DNA from: Geodermatophilus sp. DSM 45219
Lineage (GTDB): Bacteria > Actinomycetota > Actinomycetes > Mycobacteriales > Geodermatophilaceae
DNA: 64,000 nucleotides
Direction: 5' to 3'
Assembly (NCBI RefSeq): GCF_900104025.1
Contig: NZ_FNIQ01000008.1
Span: forward strand, 124,001-188,000
A program made the translations under genes and the position numbers. Numbering within the stretch: the first letter of the stretch is position 1; each line of letters begins with the position of its first letter. Below, piece by piece: positions 1 to 10,050 of this stretch. The notes under the pieces were generated by a model. The model saw only the letters and a list, made by a program, of their open reading frames with translations. It ran no database searches and was not told the DNA's origin.

Positions 1-531
1 GCCGCGGTCATCCTCGCCGGCTTCCAGAACTACGGCATCCAGCCGGGGCCGCTGCTGTTCAGCTCCAACAGCGCGCTGGTGTGGACGCTCATCGCGAGCC
101 TCTACATCGGCAACGTGCTGCTGCTGGTGCTCAACCTGCCGCTGGTCGGGATCTGGGTGCGGTTGCTGCAGATCCCGCCGTACTACCTGTACGCCGGCAT
201 CGCGGTGTTCGCGACGTTGGGCACCTTCGCGATCGGCGGCAGCACCGTCGACCTGGTGGTGCTCTACGTCGTCGGAGCCCTGGGGTTCCTGCTGCGCGCA
301 GCCGACGTGCCCGTCGCCCCGGCGGTGGTCGGGTTGATCCTCGGTCCGCTCGCCGAGGAGCAGCTGCGCCGGTCGCTGGCGATCTCGCAGGGGGACGTCG
401 GGGTGCTCGTCTCCTCGCCGTTGTGCATCGCCCTGCTGCTGGTGGCCGCCGCGGCGGTCGTCCTGCCGCCGGTGGTGCGGCAGGTCCTGCGACGGCGGAC
501 GGCCTCGCAGCAGTTCGACCGGGTCGCCTAG
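1..531 (+). CDS. Tripartite tricarboxylate transporter TctA-family large membrane subunit (C-terminal part)
   Basis: The reading frame is open from base 1, so the start lies outside the window; 176 codons remain. The visible part is almost wholly hydrophobic, with about four membrane segments and the glycine/proline-rich stretch QPGPLLFSSNSALVW near its start, a pattern known from the C-terminal half of TctA. TctA is the 12-helix permease of secondary transporters that work with a periplasmic-type binding protein (TctC) and a small membrane subunit (TctB). The protein ends in a basic cytoplasmic tail (RQVLRRRTASQQFDRVA). TctB and TctC, if present, must lie to the left. The substrate cannot be told from this fragment. 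Confidence 0.8.
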   Translation, partial: AAVILAGFQNYGIQPGPLLFSSNSALVWTLIASLYIGNVLLLVLNLPLVGIWVRLLQIPPYYLYAGIAVFATLGTFAIGGSTVDLVVLYVVGALGFLLRAADVPVAPAVVGLILGPLAEEQLRRSLAISQGDVGVLVSSPLCIALLLVAAAAVVLPPVVRQVLRRRTASQQFDRVA

Positions 532-535
532 GGCG

Positions 536-576
536 CCGGTGCGCACGGGCGGGCCGATCCAGCCCCTGCGCACCGG
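536..576. terminator. Hairpin between convergent tctA and mutT1
   Basis: A perfect 10-bp inverted repeat (CCGGTGCGCA at 536-545 and TGCGCACCGG at 567-576) encloses a 21-base GC-rich loop. It fills the gap between two convergent genes, starting 5 bases after the tctA stop and ending 5 bases before the mutT1 stop. A bidirectional terminator is inferred; there is no U-tract, as is usual in actinomycetes. Confidence 0.6.
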
Positions 577-580
577 TCGC

Positions 581-1525
581 TCAGCGGAGGCCGGTGAAGG
601 CGGGGTCGTCCGTGTCGGGCCAGAAGTCGTGGTGGTAGTCGGCCGAGAGCGCGCCCGGACATCCGGCCAGCACCCACGTGCTGCCCTTGGCCGCCGGCGG
701 GTGCAGCGCCCCGGCGACGCCCGCGAAGCGGACGCCGAGGGCCGCCAGCACCGAGGGGATGGCCCCGCCCTGGCTGCAGACGACCGCCACCCCGGGCCGC
801 TCGCGCGGCGCCAGGAGCCGCTCGACGGCGGTGAGGGCCGCCTGCGGGTCGGCGGCGTACTCCTCCTCGCCGAGCTCGGGCAGCGGGCGGACGTGGAGTC
901 CGGTCCGCTCGGCCAGCGGTGCCAGCGTCTCCCGGCAGCGGACCCGCTCGGCGGTCAGCAGCTCGACGGGGCAGAAGGACGGCAGCACCTCGGCCAGCCG
1001 GGCGGCCTGCCGGCGCCCCTTGCCGTCCAGCGGCCGCAGCTCATCGGGCCCGTCCCAGTCGGACTTGCTGCCCGCCTTGGCGTGCCGGACCAGCAGCAGG
1101 GTCGGCTCCCGGGGGACGTCGGTGCGCGCGAGGTCGGCCAGCACCGCGCGGTCGTGCGCGTGGCTGACCAGCCCGCAGGCCTCCTCGACCGGCAGCCAGC
1201 GCAGCTCGTCGACCTCGTCGTTGGGCTCGAAGTCCCCGCCGACCACGCGCATCAGCCAGTAGTCGACCCGCTTGGGGCCCTCGAGGACCTCGTACTCGGT
1301 GCGCACGCTGCGCCGGCCGACGACGACCTCCAGCCCGGTCTCCTCGGCCACCTCGCGCACCGCCGTCTGCAGCAGGTGCTCACCCGCGTCGGGCTTGCCC
1401 TTCGGCAGCGACCAGTCGTCGTAGCGCGGCCGGTGCACCAGCGCGGTCTCGATGCCGCCGCCGTCCGCCGGCCGCCACAGGGCGCCGCCGGCCGCGCGGA
1501 CCAGGCGCTGCGGCTCAGCCGGCAT
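581..1525 (-). CDS. mutT1: MutT1-like NUDIX hydrolase fused to a histidine-phosphatase domain
   Basis: Two-domain protein of 314 residues. The N-terminal NUDIX domain has the complete Nudix box from about residues 43 to 65 (G43, E49, R57-E58, E61-E62, G64). The C-terminal domain starts near residue 140 with [10 protein letters not shown], the RH catalytic motif of the phosphoglycerate-mutase/SixA superfamily. The same fusion is MutT1 (Rv2985c) in M. tuberculosis, which hydrolyses 8-oxo-(d)GTP and diadenosine polyphosphates; that activity is carried over from the family. The ATG start lies inside the end of ppk1 (11-base overlap), so the two are translated together from one leftward mRNA, linking nucleotide sanitising to polyphosphate metabolism. 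Confidence 0.88.
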   Translation of the reverse strand: MPAEPQRLVRAAGGALWRPADGGGIETALVHRPRYDDWSLPKGKPDAGEHLLQTAVREVAEETGLEVVVGRRSVRTEYEVLEGPKRVDYWLMRVVGGDFEPNDEVDELRWLPVEEACGLVSHAHDRAVLADLARTDVPREPTLLLVRHAKAGSKSDWDGPDELRPLDGKGRRQAARLAEVLPSFCPVELLTAERVRCRETLAPLAERTGLHVRPLPELGEEEYAADPQAALTAVERLLAPRERPGVAVVCSQGGAIPSVLAALGVRFAGVAGALHPPAAKGSTWVLAGCPGALSADYHHDFWPDTDDPAFTGLR

Positions 1526-3575
1526 GGTCGACCGCCGCCGCCATCAGCGCCGCCTGGTAGTCGTGCTCGCCGGTGCGGGTCCAGGCACCGTCCACGCCCA
1601 GCTCCCAGCAGCGCACGCCGTCGGCCATCGCCGCGTCGAAGATGTGCTGCAGCTGCCGCTGGGCGGTGTCGTCGCACACCCGCAGCAGCACCTCCACGCG
1701 CCGGTCGAGGTTGCGGTGCATGAGGTCGGCGCTGCCGATCCACCACTCGCCCTCGCCGCCGCCGGCGAACCACATCGCCCGCGAGTGCTCCAGGAAGCGG
1801 CCGACGATCGAGCGCACCCGCACGTTCTCCGACAGCCCGGGGACGCCGGGGCGCAGCGAGCAGATGCCGCGGATGAGCAGCTCCACCGGTACACCGGCCG
1901 CCGACGCCTCGTAGAGGGCGTCGATCATCTCCTCGTCGACCAGCGAGTTGACCTTGATGCGGATGCCGGCCGGCCGGCCGTCCCGCGCGTTGCGGGCCTC
2001 CCGCCGGATCTTCTCCACCAGCCCGGGCCGCACGCCGTGCGGCGCCACCATCAGCCGCCGGTAGGTCGTCTGCCGGGAGTAGCCGGTCAGGGTGTTGAAC
2101 AGGTCGGTGAGGTCCGCGCCCACCCGCGGGTCGGCGGTGAGGATGCCGAGGTCCTCGTAGAGCCGGGCGGTCTTGGGGTTGTAGTTGCCCGTGCCGATGT
2201 GGCAGTACCGGCGGATCACCCCGCTCTCCCGGCGCACCACCAGCGCGGTCTTGCAGTGCGTCTTCAGCCCCACCAGCCCGTAGACGACGTGGCAGCCGGC
2301 CCGCTCCAGCGACCGGGCCCAGCTGATGTTGGCCTCCTCGTCGAAGCGTGCCTTGATCTCCACCAGGACGACGACCTGCTTGCCGGCCTGGGCGGCGTCG
2401 ATGAGCGCGTTGACGATCGGCGAGTCACCCGAGGTGCGGTACAGGGTCTGCTTGATCGCCAGCACGTTCGGGTCGGCGGCGGCCTGCTCGATGAAGCGCT
2501 GCACGCTGGTCGCGAACGAGTGGTAGGGGTGGTGGACGAGCACGTCGCCCTCCCGCAGCGTCGCGAACACGCTCTTGGGCGTCTCGCCCTCCGACAGCCG
2601 CGGGTGGGTGGCCGGCACGAACGGCTCGTCCTTCAGCTCCGGTCGGTCCAGGCCGTAGAGCTCCCACAGCGATGCCAGGTCCAGCAGCCCGGGGACGTGG
2701 ACCACGTCGGAGGCGTCGACCTCCAACTCGGAGATGAGCACCTGCAGCACGTCGGGGTCCATGGGCTCGGCGACCTCCAGCCGCACCGCCGGCCCGAAGC
2801 GGCGCCGGGCCAGCTCGCGCTCCAGCGCCTGCAGCAGGTCCTCGTCCCGGTCCTCCTCGACCTCCAGGTCGGCGTTGCGGGTGACCCGGAACAGGTGGTG
2901 GTCGATGACGTCCAGGCCCGGGAACAGCGCCGGCAGGTGCGCGGCGATGAGGTCCTCCAGCGGCAGGAACGTCGCATGCGAGTCGCCCGGTCCCACCTGG
3001 ACGAAGCGCGGCACGTTGTTGGGCACCTTGAGCCGGGCGAAGCGCGGCGCGTCGGTGTCGGGGTCGCGCACCCGGACGGCGAGGTTCAGCGACAGCCCGC
3101 TGATGTAGGGGAACGGGTGCGCCGGGTCGACCGCGAGCGGGGTCAGCACCGGGAACACCTGGTCGCGGAAGTACTCCCGCAGCCGCGTGGTCTCGGCCTC
3201 GGCGAGCTCGTCCCAGTGCACGATCCGGATCCCGGCCTCCTCCAGGCCCGGGGTGATGTCCTTGGCGAAGACGTCGGCGTGCCGGTGCACCAGGTCGCGG
3301 GTGCGCTCGGTGACCCGGGCCAGCTGCTCGCGGATGGTCAGCCCGTCGGGGGAGCGCACCGTCAGGCCGGTGCTCTGCCGCCGCTTCAGGCCGGCGATGC
3401 GGACCATGTAGAACTCGTCGAGGTTGCCGGCGAAGATCGCCAGGAACTTCACCCGCTCCAGCAGCGGCGCGGACTCGTCCTCCGCCAGCTCGAGCACGCG
3501 GGAGTTGAAGTCCAGCCACGACAGCTCACGGTTGATGTACCGGTCGGCGTGGACACCGGATCGGGTCGGGGGCAC
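1515..3575 (-). CDS. ppk1: Polyphosphate kinase 1
   Basis: Reversible transfer of the ATP gamma-phosphate to polyphosphate. The 686-residue protein begins with [20 protein letters not shown] and continues to [15 protein letters not shown], which are N-terminal PPK1 signatures. The C-terminal phospholipase-D-like half has the motif [20 protein letters not shown], whose His is the expected autophosphorylation site, followed by the FNTLTGYS and [11 protein letters not shown] blocks. Length is normal for the family. The start is the GTG at 3575; the nearby ATG at 3583 is out of frame. It is first in a leftward pair with mutT1. Regulation is not visible; the upstream gap to cofC is only 48 bases, so it may be read through from cofC. 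Confidence 0.95.
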   Translation of the reverse strand: MPPTRSGVHADRYINRELSWLDFNSRVLELAEDESAPLLERVKFLAIFAGNLDEFYMVRIAGLKRRQSTGLTVRSPDGLTIREQLARVTERTRDLVHRHADVFAKDITPGLEEAGIRIVHWDELAEAETTRLREYFRDQVFPVLTPLAVDPAHPFPYISGLSLNLAVRVRDPDTDAPRFARLKVPNNVPRFVQVGPGDSHATFLPLEDLIAAHLPALFPGLDVIDHHLFRVTRNADLEVEEDRDEDLLQALERELARRRFGPAVRLEVAEPMDPDVLQVLISELEVDASDVVHVPGLLDLASLWELYGLDRPELKDEPFVPATHPRLSEGETPKSVFATLREGDVLVHHPYHSFATSVQRFIEQAAADPNVLAIKQTLYRTSGDSPIVNALIDAAQAGKQVVVLVEIKARFDEEANISWARSLERAGCHVVYGLVGLKTHCKTALVVRRESGVIRRYCHIGTGNYNPKTARLYEDLGILTADPRVGADLTDLFNTLTGYSRQTTYRRLMVAPHGVRPGLVEKIRREARNARDGRPAGIRIKVNSLVDEEMIDALYEASAAGVPVELLIRGICSLRPGVPGLSENVRVRSIVGRFLEHSRAMWFAGGGEGEWWIGSADLMHRNLDRRVEVLLRVCDDTAQRQLQHIFDAAMADGVRCWELGVDGAWTRTGEHDYQAALMAAAVDHAG

Positions 3576-3623
3576 GCGCTCATCGTGCCGCAGTCGGGTG
3601 TCCGGTGGGCGGCCGGCGGGAGG

Positions 3624-4253
3624 TCAGCCGGTGCTGCCGAGCAGCGCCGCGGTGTGCGGCCCGACGCCCAGCGCCAGGGCCTCGCGCAGGTCCGCCGGCG
3701 TGTCGACGTCGCGCGCCAGCCCGGGCCACCCGCCGGTCAGCGGCACCGCGCCCCCGGCCCGGTGGCGCCGCGCCGAACCGGCCCCGAAGGCGGGGGACAG
3801 GTCGGTGCCGGCGGCGGTCAGCAGCGTCGTCCCGCTGCCCTGCGCGTCGGCGACGAAGCAGCGCGGCGCGGTGCCCGCCGCGGCCAGTGCGGCGGCCAGC
3901 TCCCGCGGGCGCAGGGCCGGCAGGTCGGAGGACAGCGCGGCCACCGCCGTCCCCCCGGTGGCGCGGGCGCCGTGGGCCAGCGCCGCGTTGAGGCCGCGGT
4001 CGGGCTGGTCGGGCACCGTGGCCGCGCCTAGCCGGGTGACCTCCGCGGCCGCGTCGGGGTCGTCGGTGACGACGAGGACGCCGGCGACGGCGGGGCAGGC
4101 CAGCGCGGCGGCGACGGTGTCGGCCAGCAGGGCCAGCACCAGCCGGTCGTGCGCGGCCTGCGGCGGACCGGCCAGCCCCCCGGGCAGCGGCGTGAGCCGG
4201 GTCTTCGCCAGCGGCAGCCGCTTCGCCGGGACGACGACCGACCACGTGCGCAC
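3624..4253 (-). CDS. cofC: 2-phospho-L-lactate (or phosphoenolpyruvate) guanylyltransferase
   Basis: Coenzyme F420 biosynthesis: activates 2-phospholactate or PEP with GTP before transfer to Fo. The 209-residue product starts with WSVVVPAKRLPLAKTRL, the nucleotidyltransferase loop of CofC, and has the paired acidic/Pro segments VVTDDPDAAAEVTRLG and VAALSSDLPALRPRELAAAL typical of the fold. It sits beside the polyphosphate genes as Rv2983 does beside ppk in M. tuberculosis. The start is GTG at 4253, and the gene is divergent from plsC across a short C-rich gap. The F420-consuming enzymes and the other cof genes are not in the window. Confidence 0.85.
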   Translation of the reverse strand: MRTWSVVVPAKRLPLAKTRLTPLPGGLAGPPQAAHDRLVLALLADTVAAALACPAVAGVLVVTDDPDAAAEVTRLGAATVPDQPDRGLNAALAHGARATGGTAVAALSSDLPALRPRELAAALAAAGTAPRCFVADAQGSGTTLLTAAGTDLSPAFGAGSARRHRAGGAVPLTGGWPGLARDVDTPADLREALALGVGPHTAALLGSTG

Positions 4254-4390
4254 GGCGACAATGTGAGCACACCGGCGCGGGGACGCCGGGCCGCCGCACC
4301 CCCCCCCGGTGCGCCGGGCCGGACTCCGCAGGGCCGATCATGGGGGACGTCCCGGCCGACCCGGCACGGGCGCGCAGGAGGGAGGACGCG

Positions 4391-5206
4391 GTGACGCAGG
4401 ACGGGTCCCCGGACGCCGGGGTGTCACGTCGCGGCGCCGCCGTGCCGTCCCGCTGGCGCACCCGCAGGCCGCTCCCGCCGGCGCTGCTGTTCTGCGTCCT
4501 GGTCATCCACCCGGTCACCGTGCTGCTGTTCCGGATGCGCTACCGGCACGCCGAGCGCTTTCCGCGCACCGGCCCGGTGCTCGTGGTGGCCAACCACGTG
4601 TCGGTGCTGGACCCGCTGGCCTGCGCGCGGCTGGTCTGGGACTGCGGCCGCGTGCCGCACTTCCTGGCCAAGGAGGCGGTCTTCCGCGGCTGGGCCGGGC
4701 GGATCCTGCGCGCCGCCGGGCAGATCCCGGTCGCCCGCGGCTCGGCCGACGCGCGCACCTCGCTGGCCGCCGCGGAGGCCGACCTGCGCGCGGGGAACAT
4801 CGTCGTCATCTACCCCGAGGGGTCGGTGACCCGCGACCCCGACTGGTGGCCGATGGAGGCGCGCACCGGCGTGGCCCGGCTGGCGCTGGCCACCGACGCC
4901 GTCGTCCTGCCGGTCGCCCAGTGGGGCCCGCAGCGGGTGCACGACTACCACACCAAGCGGCTGCACCCGCGGCTGCGGGCACCGGCGGAGTACTCGGTGG
5001 GCGAGCCGCTGGACCTCGCCGGGCTGCGGGCGCAGGTCCGTGGGGGCCGGCCGCTGACCGGGGAGCTGCTGCGCGAGGTGACCGACCGCATGATGGCCTC
5101 CGTGCGCGACCAGCTGGCCGAGCTCCGCGGGGAGCCGGCACCCCTCACGACCACCCCGCACCCCCGGCGGGCGCTGCGCCGCGACCGGCCGGAAGGCGCC
5201 GCGTGA
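4391..5206 (+). CDS. plsC: 1-acyl-sn-glycerol-3-phosphate acyltransferase (PlsC family)
   Basis: Acylates lysophosphatidic acid to phosphatidic acid at the membrane. The HX4D catalytic motif is visible in [14 protein letters not shown], the glycerophosphate-binding motif in [11 protein letters not shown], and there is one N-terminal hydrophobic segment ([17 protein letters not shown]). The start is uncertain. I chose GTG 4391 because a strong GGAGG lies about 6 bases upstream; an in-frame ATG at 4340 would add 17 residues rich in Arg and Asp and has only a weak ribosome site. The stop overlaps the gpsA start (GTGA), so acyl transfer and glycerol-3-phosphate synthesis are coupled in one operon, which fits phospholipid precursor supply. 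Confidence 0.85.
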   Translation: MTQDGSPDAGVSRRGAAVPSRWRTRRPLPPALLFCVLVIHPVTVLLFRMRYRHAERFPRTGPVLVVANHVSVLDPLACARLVWDCGRVPHFLAKEAVFRGWAGRILRAAGQIPVARGSADARTSLAAAEADLRAGNIVVIYPEGSVTRDPDWWPMEARTGVARLALATDAVVLPVAQWGPQRVHDYHTKRLHPRLRAPAEYSVGEPLDLAGLRAQVRGGRPLTGELLREVTDRMMASVRDQLAELRGEPAPLTTTPHPRRALRRDRPEGAA

Positions 5207-6207
5207 GCCCGGTGACGCGGGCCGCCGTCCTGGGCGCCGGCTCCTGGGGGACGACGTTCGCCAAGGTGCTGGCCGACGCCGGCTGCACGGTGCGGCTGCA
5301 CGCCCGCCGTCCCGAGCTGGCGCACGCCATCGGCGAGACCCGGGAGAACGGCGACTACCTGCCCGGCATCCGGCTGCCCGACCGGCTCTCGGCCACCGCG
5401 GACCCCGCCGAGGCCCTCGACGGCGCCGCGATCGTGGTGCTCGCCGTCCCCTCGCAGTCGCTGCGGACCAACCTCACCGAGTGGGCGCCGCTGCTGCCGG
5501 ACGACGCGGTCCTGCTGTCGCTGATGAAGGGCGTCGAGCTCGGCAGCACCAAGCGGATGAGCCAGGTCATCGGCGAGGTGACCGGTGCGGGCCCCGACCG
5601 GGTCGCGGCGCTGTCGGGCCCGAACCTGGCGCGCGAGATCGCCGAGGAGCAACCGGCCGCCACCGTGGTGGCCTGCGTCGACCACGACCGGGCCGCGCAG
5701 GTGCAGGCCGCCTGCCACACCCCCTACTTCCGCCCGTACACCAACACCGACCTGGTGGGCTGCGAGCTCGGCGGCGCGGTGAAGAACGTGATCGCGCTGG
5801 CCTGCGGCATCACCGGCGGGATGGGCTTCGGGGACAACACCCGGGCCTCGCTGATCACCCGCGGGCTGGCCGAGACCACCCGGCTGGGCGCGGCCCTGGG
5901 GGCCGAGCCGGCCACCTTCGCCGGGCTGGCCGGGCTGGGCGACCTGGTGGCCACCTGCAGCTCCCCGCTGTCGCGCAACCGCACCTTCGGTGAGCGGCTG
6001 GGGCGCGGCATGTCCGTCGAGGAGGTGCAGCGCACCACCCGGCAGGTGGCCGAGGGGGTGAAGAGCTGCCAGCCGGTGCTGGACCTGGCCCGGGCGCACG
6101 GGGTGGACATGCCGGTGACCGAGGCCGTCGTCAAGGTGTGCCACGAGGGGGTCCCGGTGCGCCAGATCGTGGAGGAGATCATGTCCAGGGAAGCGAAGCC
6201 GGAGTGA
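5203..6207 (+). CDS. gpsA: NAD(P)H-dependent glycerol-3-phosphate dehydrogenase
   Basis: Reduces dihydroxyacetone phosphate to sn-glycerol 3-phosphate for phospholipids. The 334-residue protein starts with the Rossmann motif [19 protein letters not shown]. The catalytic lysine region is [17 protein letters not shown], and the substrate-binding helix is [20 protein letters not shown]. The start GTG 5203 overlaps the plsC stop by 4 bases; GTG 5212 is a possible alternative. The end overlaps the next gene in the same way. Position next to ddl matches the gpsA-ddl order of mycobacteria (Rv2982c-Rv2981c). Confidence 0.95.
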   Translation: MSPVTRAAVLGAGSWGTTFAKVLADAGCTVRLHARRPELAHAIGETRENGDYLPGIRLPDRLSATADPAEALDGAAIVVLAVPSQSLRTNLTEWAPLLPDDAVLLSLMKGVELGSTKRMSQVIGEVTGAGPDRVAALSGPNLAREIAEEQPAATVVACVDHDRAAQVQAACHTPYFRPYTNTDLVGCELGGAVKNVIALACGITGGMGFGDNTRASLITRGLAETTRLGAALGAEPATFAGLAGLGDLVATCSSPLSRNRTFGERLGRGMSVEEVQRTTRQVAEGVKSCQPVLDLARAHGVDMPVTEAVVKVCHEGVPVRQIVEEIMSREAKPE

Positions 6208-7337
6208 GCGACGCGACGTGGGGGGACGGCACCCGGTCGGTGCGCGCCGGTGAGGACGCGCCCGTGCCGGGCGCGCCGCTGCGGCCCTCGCCGGTGCTCG
6301 CCGCCCCCTTTCACCTGGGCGCCGCCCCGCCGGGTGCGGACGGCGCCGACACCTACGCCCGCACCGGGCAGCCGACGCTGCGGGTCTTCGAGGCCGCCGT
6401 CGGCGAGCTGGACGGCGGCCGGTCGCTGTCCTTCGCCACCGGCATGGCCGCGATCAGCGCCGCGGTGCTGGCCGTGGCCGGCGCCGGGGACCGCGTGGTG
6501 CTGCCCTCGGACGGCTACTTCACGACCCGGCTGCTGGCCCGCGACCAGCTCGAGCGGTTCGGGGTCACCGTCGAGTACGTGCCCACCACCGAGATCGGGG
6601 CGGTCGCGGCCCGCGGCGACCTCGACGGCGCCCGGTTCGTGATGCTGGAGACGCCGAGCAACCCGCTGCTGGACGTGTGCGACGTCGCCGCCGTCGCCCG
6701 CGCCACCCGCGCCACCGGAGCCGTGCTCGCGGTCGACAACACCACCGCGACGCCGCTGGGTCAGCGGCCGCTGGACCTCGGTGCCGACCTCACGGTCGGC
6801 AGCGACACCAAGGCGCTCACCGGGCACAGCGACCTGCTGCTCGGCCACGTCAGCACCCGCGACGACGAGCTGTACACCCGGCTCAAGGTCTTCCGCGACC
6901 ACACCGGCGCCACCCCCGGCCCGTTCGAGGCGTGGCTGGGCCACCGGTCGATGAGCACGCTGGACCTGCGGCTGGCCCGCCAGGCGGCCACCGCCGCGGC
7001 GGTCGCGGACCTGCTCGCGGCGCACCCCGCGGTGACCGGCGTCCGCTGGCCCTGGCGGCCCGGCGACCCCTCGCACGAGCTCGCCACCCGGCAGATGCTG
7101 CGGCCCAACGGCGTGGTCTCCGCGGAGGTGGCCGACGAGGCGGCGGTCGGCCGGCTGCTGGGCGCCAGCCGGCTCTGGACGGCGGCCACCAGCTTCGGCG
7201 GGGTGCACAGCAGCGTCGACCGGCGCGCGCAGTGGGGTGGGGACGCCGTCCCGGCCGGGTTCGTGCGGCTGTCCTGCGGCATCGAGGACACCGCCGACCT
7301 GGTGGCCGACCTCACCGCTGCCCTCGACGCGGTCTGA
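6204..7337 (+). CDS. Cystathionine gamma-lyase / Cys-Met metabolism PLP enzyme
   Basis: PLP-dependent C-S lyase or synthase of the MetB/MetC/CGL family (377 residues). The N-terminal TRSVRAGE segment, the [16 protein letters not shown] cofactor-phosphate site and the PLP-binding lysine in [16 protein letters not shown] are clear. The family covers cystathionine gamma-lyase, gamma-synthase and methionine gamma-lyase, and sequence alone does not settle which; gamma-lyase (reverse transsulfuration to cysteine) is the usual name for actinomycete homologues with this lysine context. GTG 6204 overlaps the gpsA stop. It converges on the CDP-alcohol transferase with only 7 bases between stops. Confidence 0.8.
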   Translation: MSDATWGDGTRSVRAGEDAPVPGAPLRPSPVLAAPFHLGAAPPGADGADTYARTGQPTLRVFEAAVGELDGGRSLSFATGMAAISAAVLAVAGAGDRVVLPSDGYFTTRLLARDQLERFGVTVEYVPTTEIGAVAARGDLDGARFVMLETPSNPLLDVCDVAAVARATRATGAVLAVDNTTATPLGQRPLDLGADLTVGSDTKALTGHSDLLLGHVSTRDDELYTRLKVFRDHTGATPGPFEAWLGHRSMSTLDLRLARQAATAAAVADLLAAHPAVTGVRWPWRPGDPSHELATRQMLRPNGVVSAEVADEAAVGRLLGASRLWTAATSFGGVHSSVDRRAQWGGDAVPAGFVRLSCGIEDTADLVADLTAALDAV

Positions 7338-7344
7338 GGTCTCC

Positions 7345-8103
7345 TCAGGCGGCGATCCGGCGCCGGCGGGCGGCGCGCGCGGTCAGCCACAGGCTGACCC
7401 CGACGTAGTAGGCGAGGTAGGCCAGCGACAGCGCCACGACGACCGCGGAGGGGTCGGGGACCTGCAGCAGCAGGACGGCGTAGAGGACCAGCCAGACCGC
7501 CGTCAGCAGCAGGCTCAGGCCGCGCAGGGCCGTCGTCCGCGACGGGTAGAGGTAGCGCACCGGCACGAACACCAGCACCGAGCAGACGACCAGCACGGTC
7601 GCGACGACGGCCGGGGCCAGGTCCAGGACGACGGCGTAGAAGGCCACCACGTTCCAGTAGCTGGGGAAGCCGAGGAAGGTGTGGTCGTCGGTCTTCGCGT
7701 CGACCCGGCAGAACTGGTAGCTGGAGGCCAGCAGCGGCAGCGCGGCCACCACCCAGCCCGCGGCGCCCTCGGGCAGCGACCCCGTCGTCCACAGCAGCAC
7801 GACCGGGGCGAAGGCGTAGGTGAGGTAGTCGACGATGTCGTCGAGGCGGGCGCCGTCGAACCAGGGGATCGTCTCCTTGACCCGCAGCCGCCGGGCCAGC
7901 ATCCCGTCGGTGCCGTCGACGACGAGGGCCACCAGGCCCAGCCACAGGGCCGCCACCGCGTCGCCGTCGAAGGCCGCGAGCACGATCAGCAGCCCGAGCA
8001 CCGTGCCGCTGGCCGTGTAGAGGTGGACGGCGGCCCCGGCCAGGCGCAGTCCGCGCGTGGGGGTCGCGGTCCCGATCTCGCTCATCGGCGTCGAGGTTCC
8101 CAC
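7345..8103 (-). CDS. CDP-alcohol phosphatidyltransferase, phosphatidylcholine-synthase-like
   Basis: Integral membrane enzyme (252 residues, about 7-8 hydrophobic segments). The CDP-alcohol phosphotransferase signature is present: DGTDGMLAR followed by GARLDDIVD, giving D-x2-DG-x2-AR...G-x3-D-x3-D. The later segments [15 protein letters not shown] and [11 protein letters not shown] are more like bacterial phosphatidylcholine synthase (Pcs, CDP-diacylglycerol plus choline) than like PgsA or phosphatidylinositol-phosphate synthase. That assignment is by family resemblance only. GTG 8103 is used; ATG 8085 is an in-frame alternative. It lies opposite to its neighbours and is divergent from ddl. 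Confidence 0.7.
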   Translation of the reverse strand: MGTSTPMSEIGTATPTRGLRLAGAAVHLYTASGTVLGLLIVLAAFDGDAVAALWLGLVALVVDGTDGMLARRLRVKETIPWFDGARLDDIVDYLTYAFAPVVLLWTTGSLPEGAAGWVVAALPLLASSYQFCRVDAKTDDHTFLGFPSYWNVVAFYAVVLDLAPAVVATVLVVCSVLVFVPVRYLYPSRTTALRGLSLLLTAVWLVLYAVLLLQVPDPSAVVVALSLAYLAYYVGVSLWLTARAARRRRIAA

Positions 8104-8161
8104 ACCGGGGTCGCCTCGGCCCCGACCTGCCCGTCGTCCGGGCTCCGCGGGCGGCCTCCAC

Positions 8162-8167
8162 TAGGGT
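8162..8167 (+). promoter_or_regulatory. Putative -10 box of ddl (leaderless or nearly so)
   Basis: TAGGGT fits the actinomycete TANNNT -10 box and ends 8 bases before the ddl ATG. Transcription would begin at or next to the start codon. There is no convincing ribosome site before this ATG, which agrees with leaderless translation. No clear -35 element is seen. Confidence 0.4.
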
Positions 8168-8175
8168 CGGCCGCG

Positions 8176-9291
8176 ATGAGCGGACAGGCGGGCAAGCTGC
8201 GGATCGCGGTCGTCTTCGGCGGCCGCAGCGCGGAACACTCCATCTCCTGCGTCTCCGCCGGGGCGGTCCTCGCGGCGCTGGACCCCGACCGGTACGACGT
8301 CGTCCCCGTGGGCATCACCCGCGAGGGCGCCTGGGTGCTGCCCGACCCGGGGCTGCGCCTGGCGATCGTCGACGGCGCCCTGCCCGAGGTCACCGGCGGG
8401 ACGGCGGTGACGCTGGCCGGCGACCCGGCCGACCCCGGCCTGCTGCGGCTGGACGGCGCGGGCGGGCGGATCGGCGTCGACGTCGTCTTCCCGGTGCTGC
8501 ACGGCGCGTACGGCGAGGACGGCACGATCCAGGGGCTGCTGGAGATGAGCGGCATCCCCTACGTGGGCTCGGGCGTGTTCGCCAGCGCGGCGTCGATGGA
8601 CAAGGAGTTCACGAAGAAGCTGCTGGCCGCCGCCGGCCTGCCGCAGGGCGACCACGTGGTGCTCCGGGACCCGTCCGGTGCGCTGTCCGCCGACCCGGCG
8701 GTGCTCGACGCCGCGACCCGCGAGCGGCTGGGCCTGCCGGTGTTCGTCAAGCCCTCCCGGGCCGGCTCCAGCATCGGCATCACCAAGGTGACCGACTGGG
8801 CGCAGTTCCCCGAGGCCGTCGTGACCGCCGCCGCCGTCGACGCCAAGGTGCTCGTGGAGGCCGCCGTCCCCGGGCGGGAGATCGAGTGCGGCGTCCTGGC
8901 CGTCCCCGGCGGCGGGCCGCCCGAGGCGAGCCTGCCGGCCGAGATCCGGTTGCACGCGGGCACCGACTGGTACGACTTCGCCGCCAAGTACCTCGACGAC
9001 GCCGCCGACTTCGACGTCCCGGCCGACCTGACCCCCGAGCAGACGCGGGCGGTGCAGGCGGCGGCCTGCCGGGCCTACCTGGCCATGGACTGCCGGGGGC
9101 TGGCGCGGGTCGACTTCTTCCTGGGCACCGGCCCTGGCGGCGCCGAGCGGCTGGTCGTGAACGAGGTCAACACCATGCCCGGCTTCACCCCGATCTCGAT
9201 GTACCCGCGGATGTGGGCCGCGACCGGCGTGGACTTCGCCACGCTGGTCGACCGGCTGGTCGAGGTCGCGCTGGACGGCACGCGGGCGTGA
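8176..9291 (+). CDS. ddl: D-alanine--D-alanine ligase
   Basis: ATP-grasp ligase making the D-Ala-D-Ala dipeptide for peptidoglycan. The 371-residue protein shows [18 protein letters not shown] at the N-terminus, then [20 protein letters not shown] and [20 protein letters not shown], the ATP-grasp lysine region [16 protein letters not shown], and the metal site [20 protein letters not shown] near the end. Length and order are normal for DdlA/DdlB. The ATG is 8 bases after a good -10 box. The last codons overlap the next gene by 4 bases, so the downstream lipoprotein is probably co-expressed with cell-wall synthesis. Confidence 0.95.
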   Translation: MSGQAGKLRIAVVFGGRSAEHSISCVSAGAVLAALDPDRYDVVPVGITREGAWVLPDPGLRLAIVDGALPEVTGGTAVTLAGDPADPGLLRLDGAGGRIGVDVVFPVLHGAYGEDGTIQGLLEMSGIPYVGSGVFASAASMDKEFTKKLLAAAGLPQGDHVVLRDPSGALSADPAVLDAATRERLGLPVFVKPSRAGSSIGITKVTDWAQFPEAVVTAAAVDAKVLVEAAVPGREIECGVLAVPGGGPPEASLPAEIRLHAGTDWYDFAAKYLDDAADFDVPADLTPEQTRAVQAAACRAYLAMDCRGLARVDFFLGTGPGGAERLVVNEVNTMPGFTPISMYPRMWAATGVDFATLVDRLVEVALDGTRA

Positions 9292-9929
9292 CCCCGCCGG
9301 CGGTCGTCCGGCTCGGCGGGCTGGTGCTGCTGGCCCTGCTGATGGGTTGCGCGACGCCGTCCGACGGCGCTGCGGACGCCGCCCCCGCCGCCGCGACGCC
9401 GGGCAGTCCCGGAGAGCTCGAGGACCTGCTGGTGCCCGCCGTGCCCTCGGGCCTGCCGCGGGTGCCCGACGACTCCCTCACGCCGCCGGCGGGGGAGAAG
9501 TCGCTCGCGGACGTCGCCGGCTACGCCGAGGACCCCGCCCGCGAGCGCGAGGTGCTCGACGACTACGGCTACCGGTTCGGCTGGGAGCGCTACTGGGGCT
9601 CCGGCTCGGGCCCGCTGACCACCGTCTTCGCCTCCCAGTTCCACACCGTCGGGGGCGCGGGCGAGTTCACCGCGGACCTGGCCGAGCACGACGCGGACGT
9701 GTACGGCGGCGTGCTGAGCCACGACCCGCCCGGCCTGCCGCCCGGCTGCCGGCTGCTGGTCCTCGCCGACGGCGCCCCGGAGGAGGGCGTGGCTGAACCG
9801 GCGGCGTTCGCGTGGTGCGCACACGGGGCGTTCAGCGTGGCGGTGACCGCCGTGGCCGGGTCGGCGGCGGCGGCCGAGGAGGAGGTCCGGGCCGTCGTGA
9901 CCGCCCAGCTGGAGCGGCTGCCCGCCTGA
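9288..9929 (+). CDS. Putative lipoprotein of unknown function
   Basis: A 213-residue protein beginning with a short signal peptide and a lipobox: [10 protein letters not shown], with Cys about residue 22. Lipidation and export to the outer face of the membrane are therefore likely. After an Ala/Pro-rich linker there is a compact soluble domain with [20 protein letters not shown] and a central Cys pair (GCRLL and FAWCAHG). I do not recognise the family. GTG 9288 overlaps the ddl stop, so it is co-translated with ddl, which suggests a cell-envelope role. It is followed by the convergent stem-loop repeat and DUF3515. Confidence 0.7.
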   Translation: MTPPAVVRLGGLVLLALLMGCATPSDGAADAAPAAATPGSPGELEDLLVPAVPSGLPRVPDDSLTPPAGEKSLADVAGYAEDPAREREVLDDYGYRFGWERYWGSGSGPLTTVFASQFHTVGGAGEFTADLAEHDADVYGGVLSHDPPGLPPGCRLLVLADGAPEEGVAEPAAFAWCAHGAFSVAVTAVAGSAAAAEEEVRAVVTAQLERLPA

Positions 9930-9940
9930 CGAGCGTCCCG

Positions 9941-10050
9941 GGCGGCCCCGTCCAGAGGCTCGCCGCAGGCCTCGTCCCGGGTCCCACCCCGGGCCCGCGA
10001 AGGGTGGGGAGGACGAGGTCCTCTCACGGTGAGGAGGACGGGGTCCTTCC
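9941..10050 (-). repeat. Intergenic nested stem-loop repeat, copy 1 (leftward)
   Basis: Read on the minus strand it begins 4 bases after the DUF3515 stop with GGACC. Its outer stem is CCCCGTCC/GGACGGGG (10036-10043 with 9946-9953). A second, smaller unit of the same type (GGACCTCGTCC... CGGGACGAGGCC) is nested inside. It separates convergent genes and probably terminates both. Confidence 0.7.

Noticed and set aside
1452-4031. An 859-codon plus-strand frame opposite ppk1 and cofC
   Set aside because: Shadow of ppk1; residue composition shows only reverse-complement codon bias.
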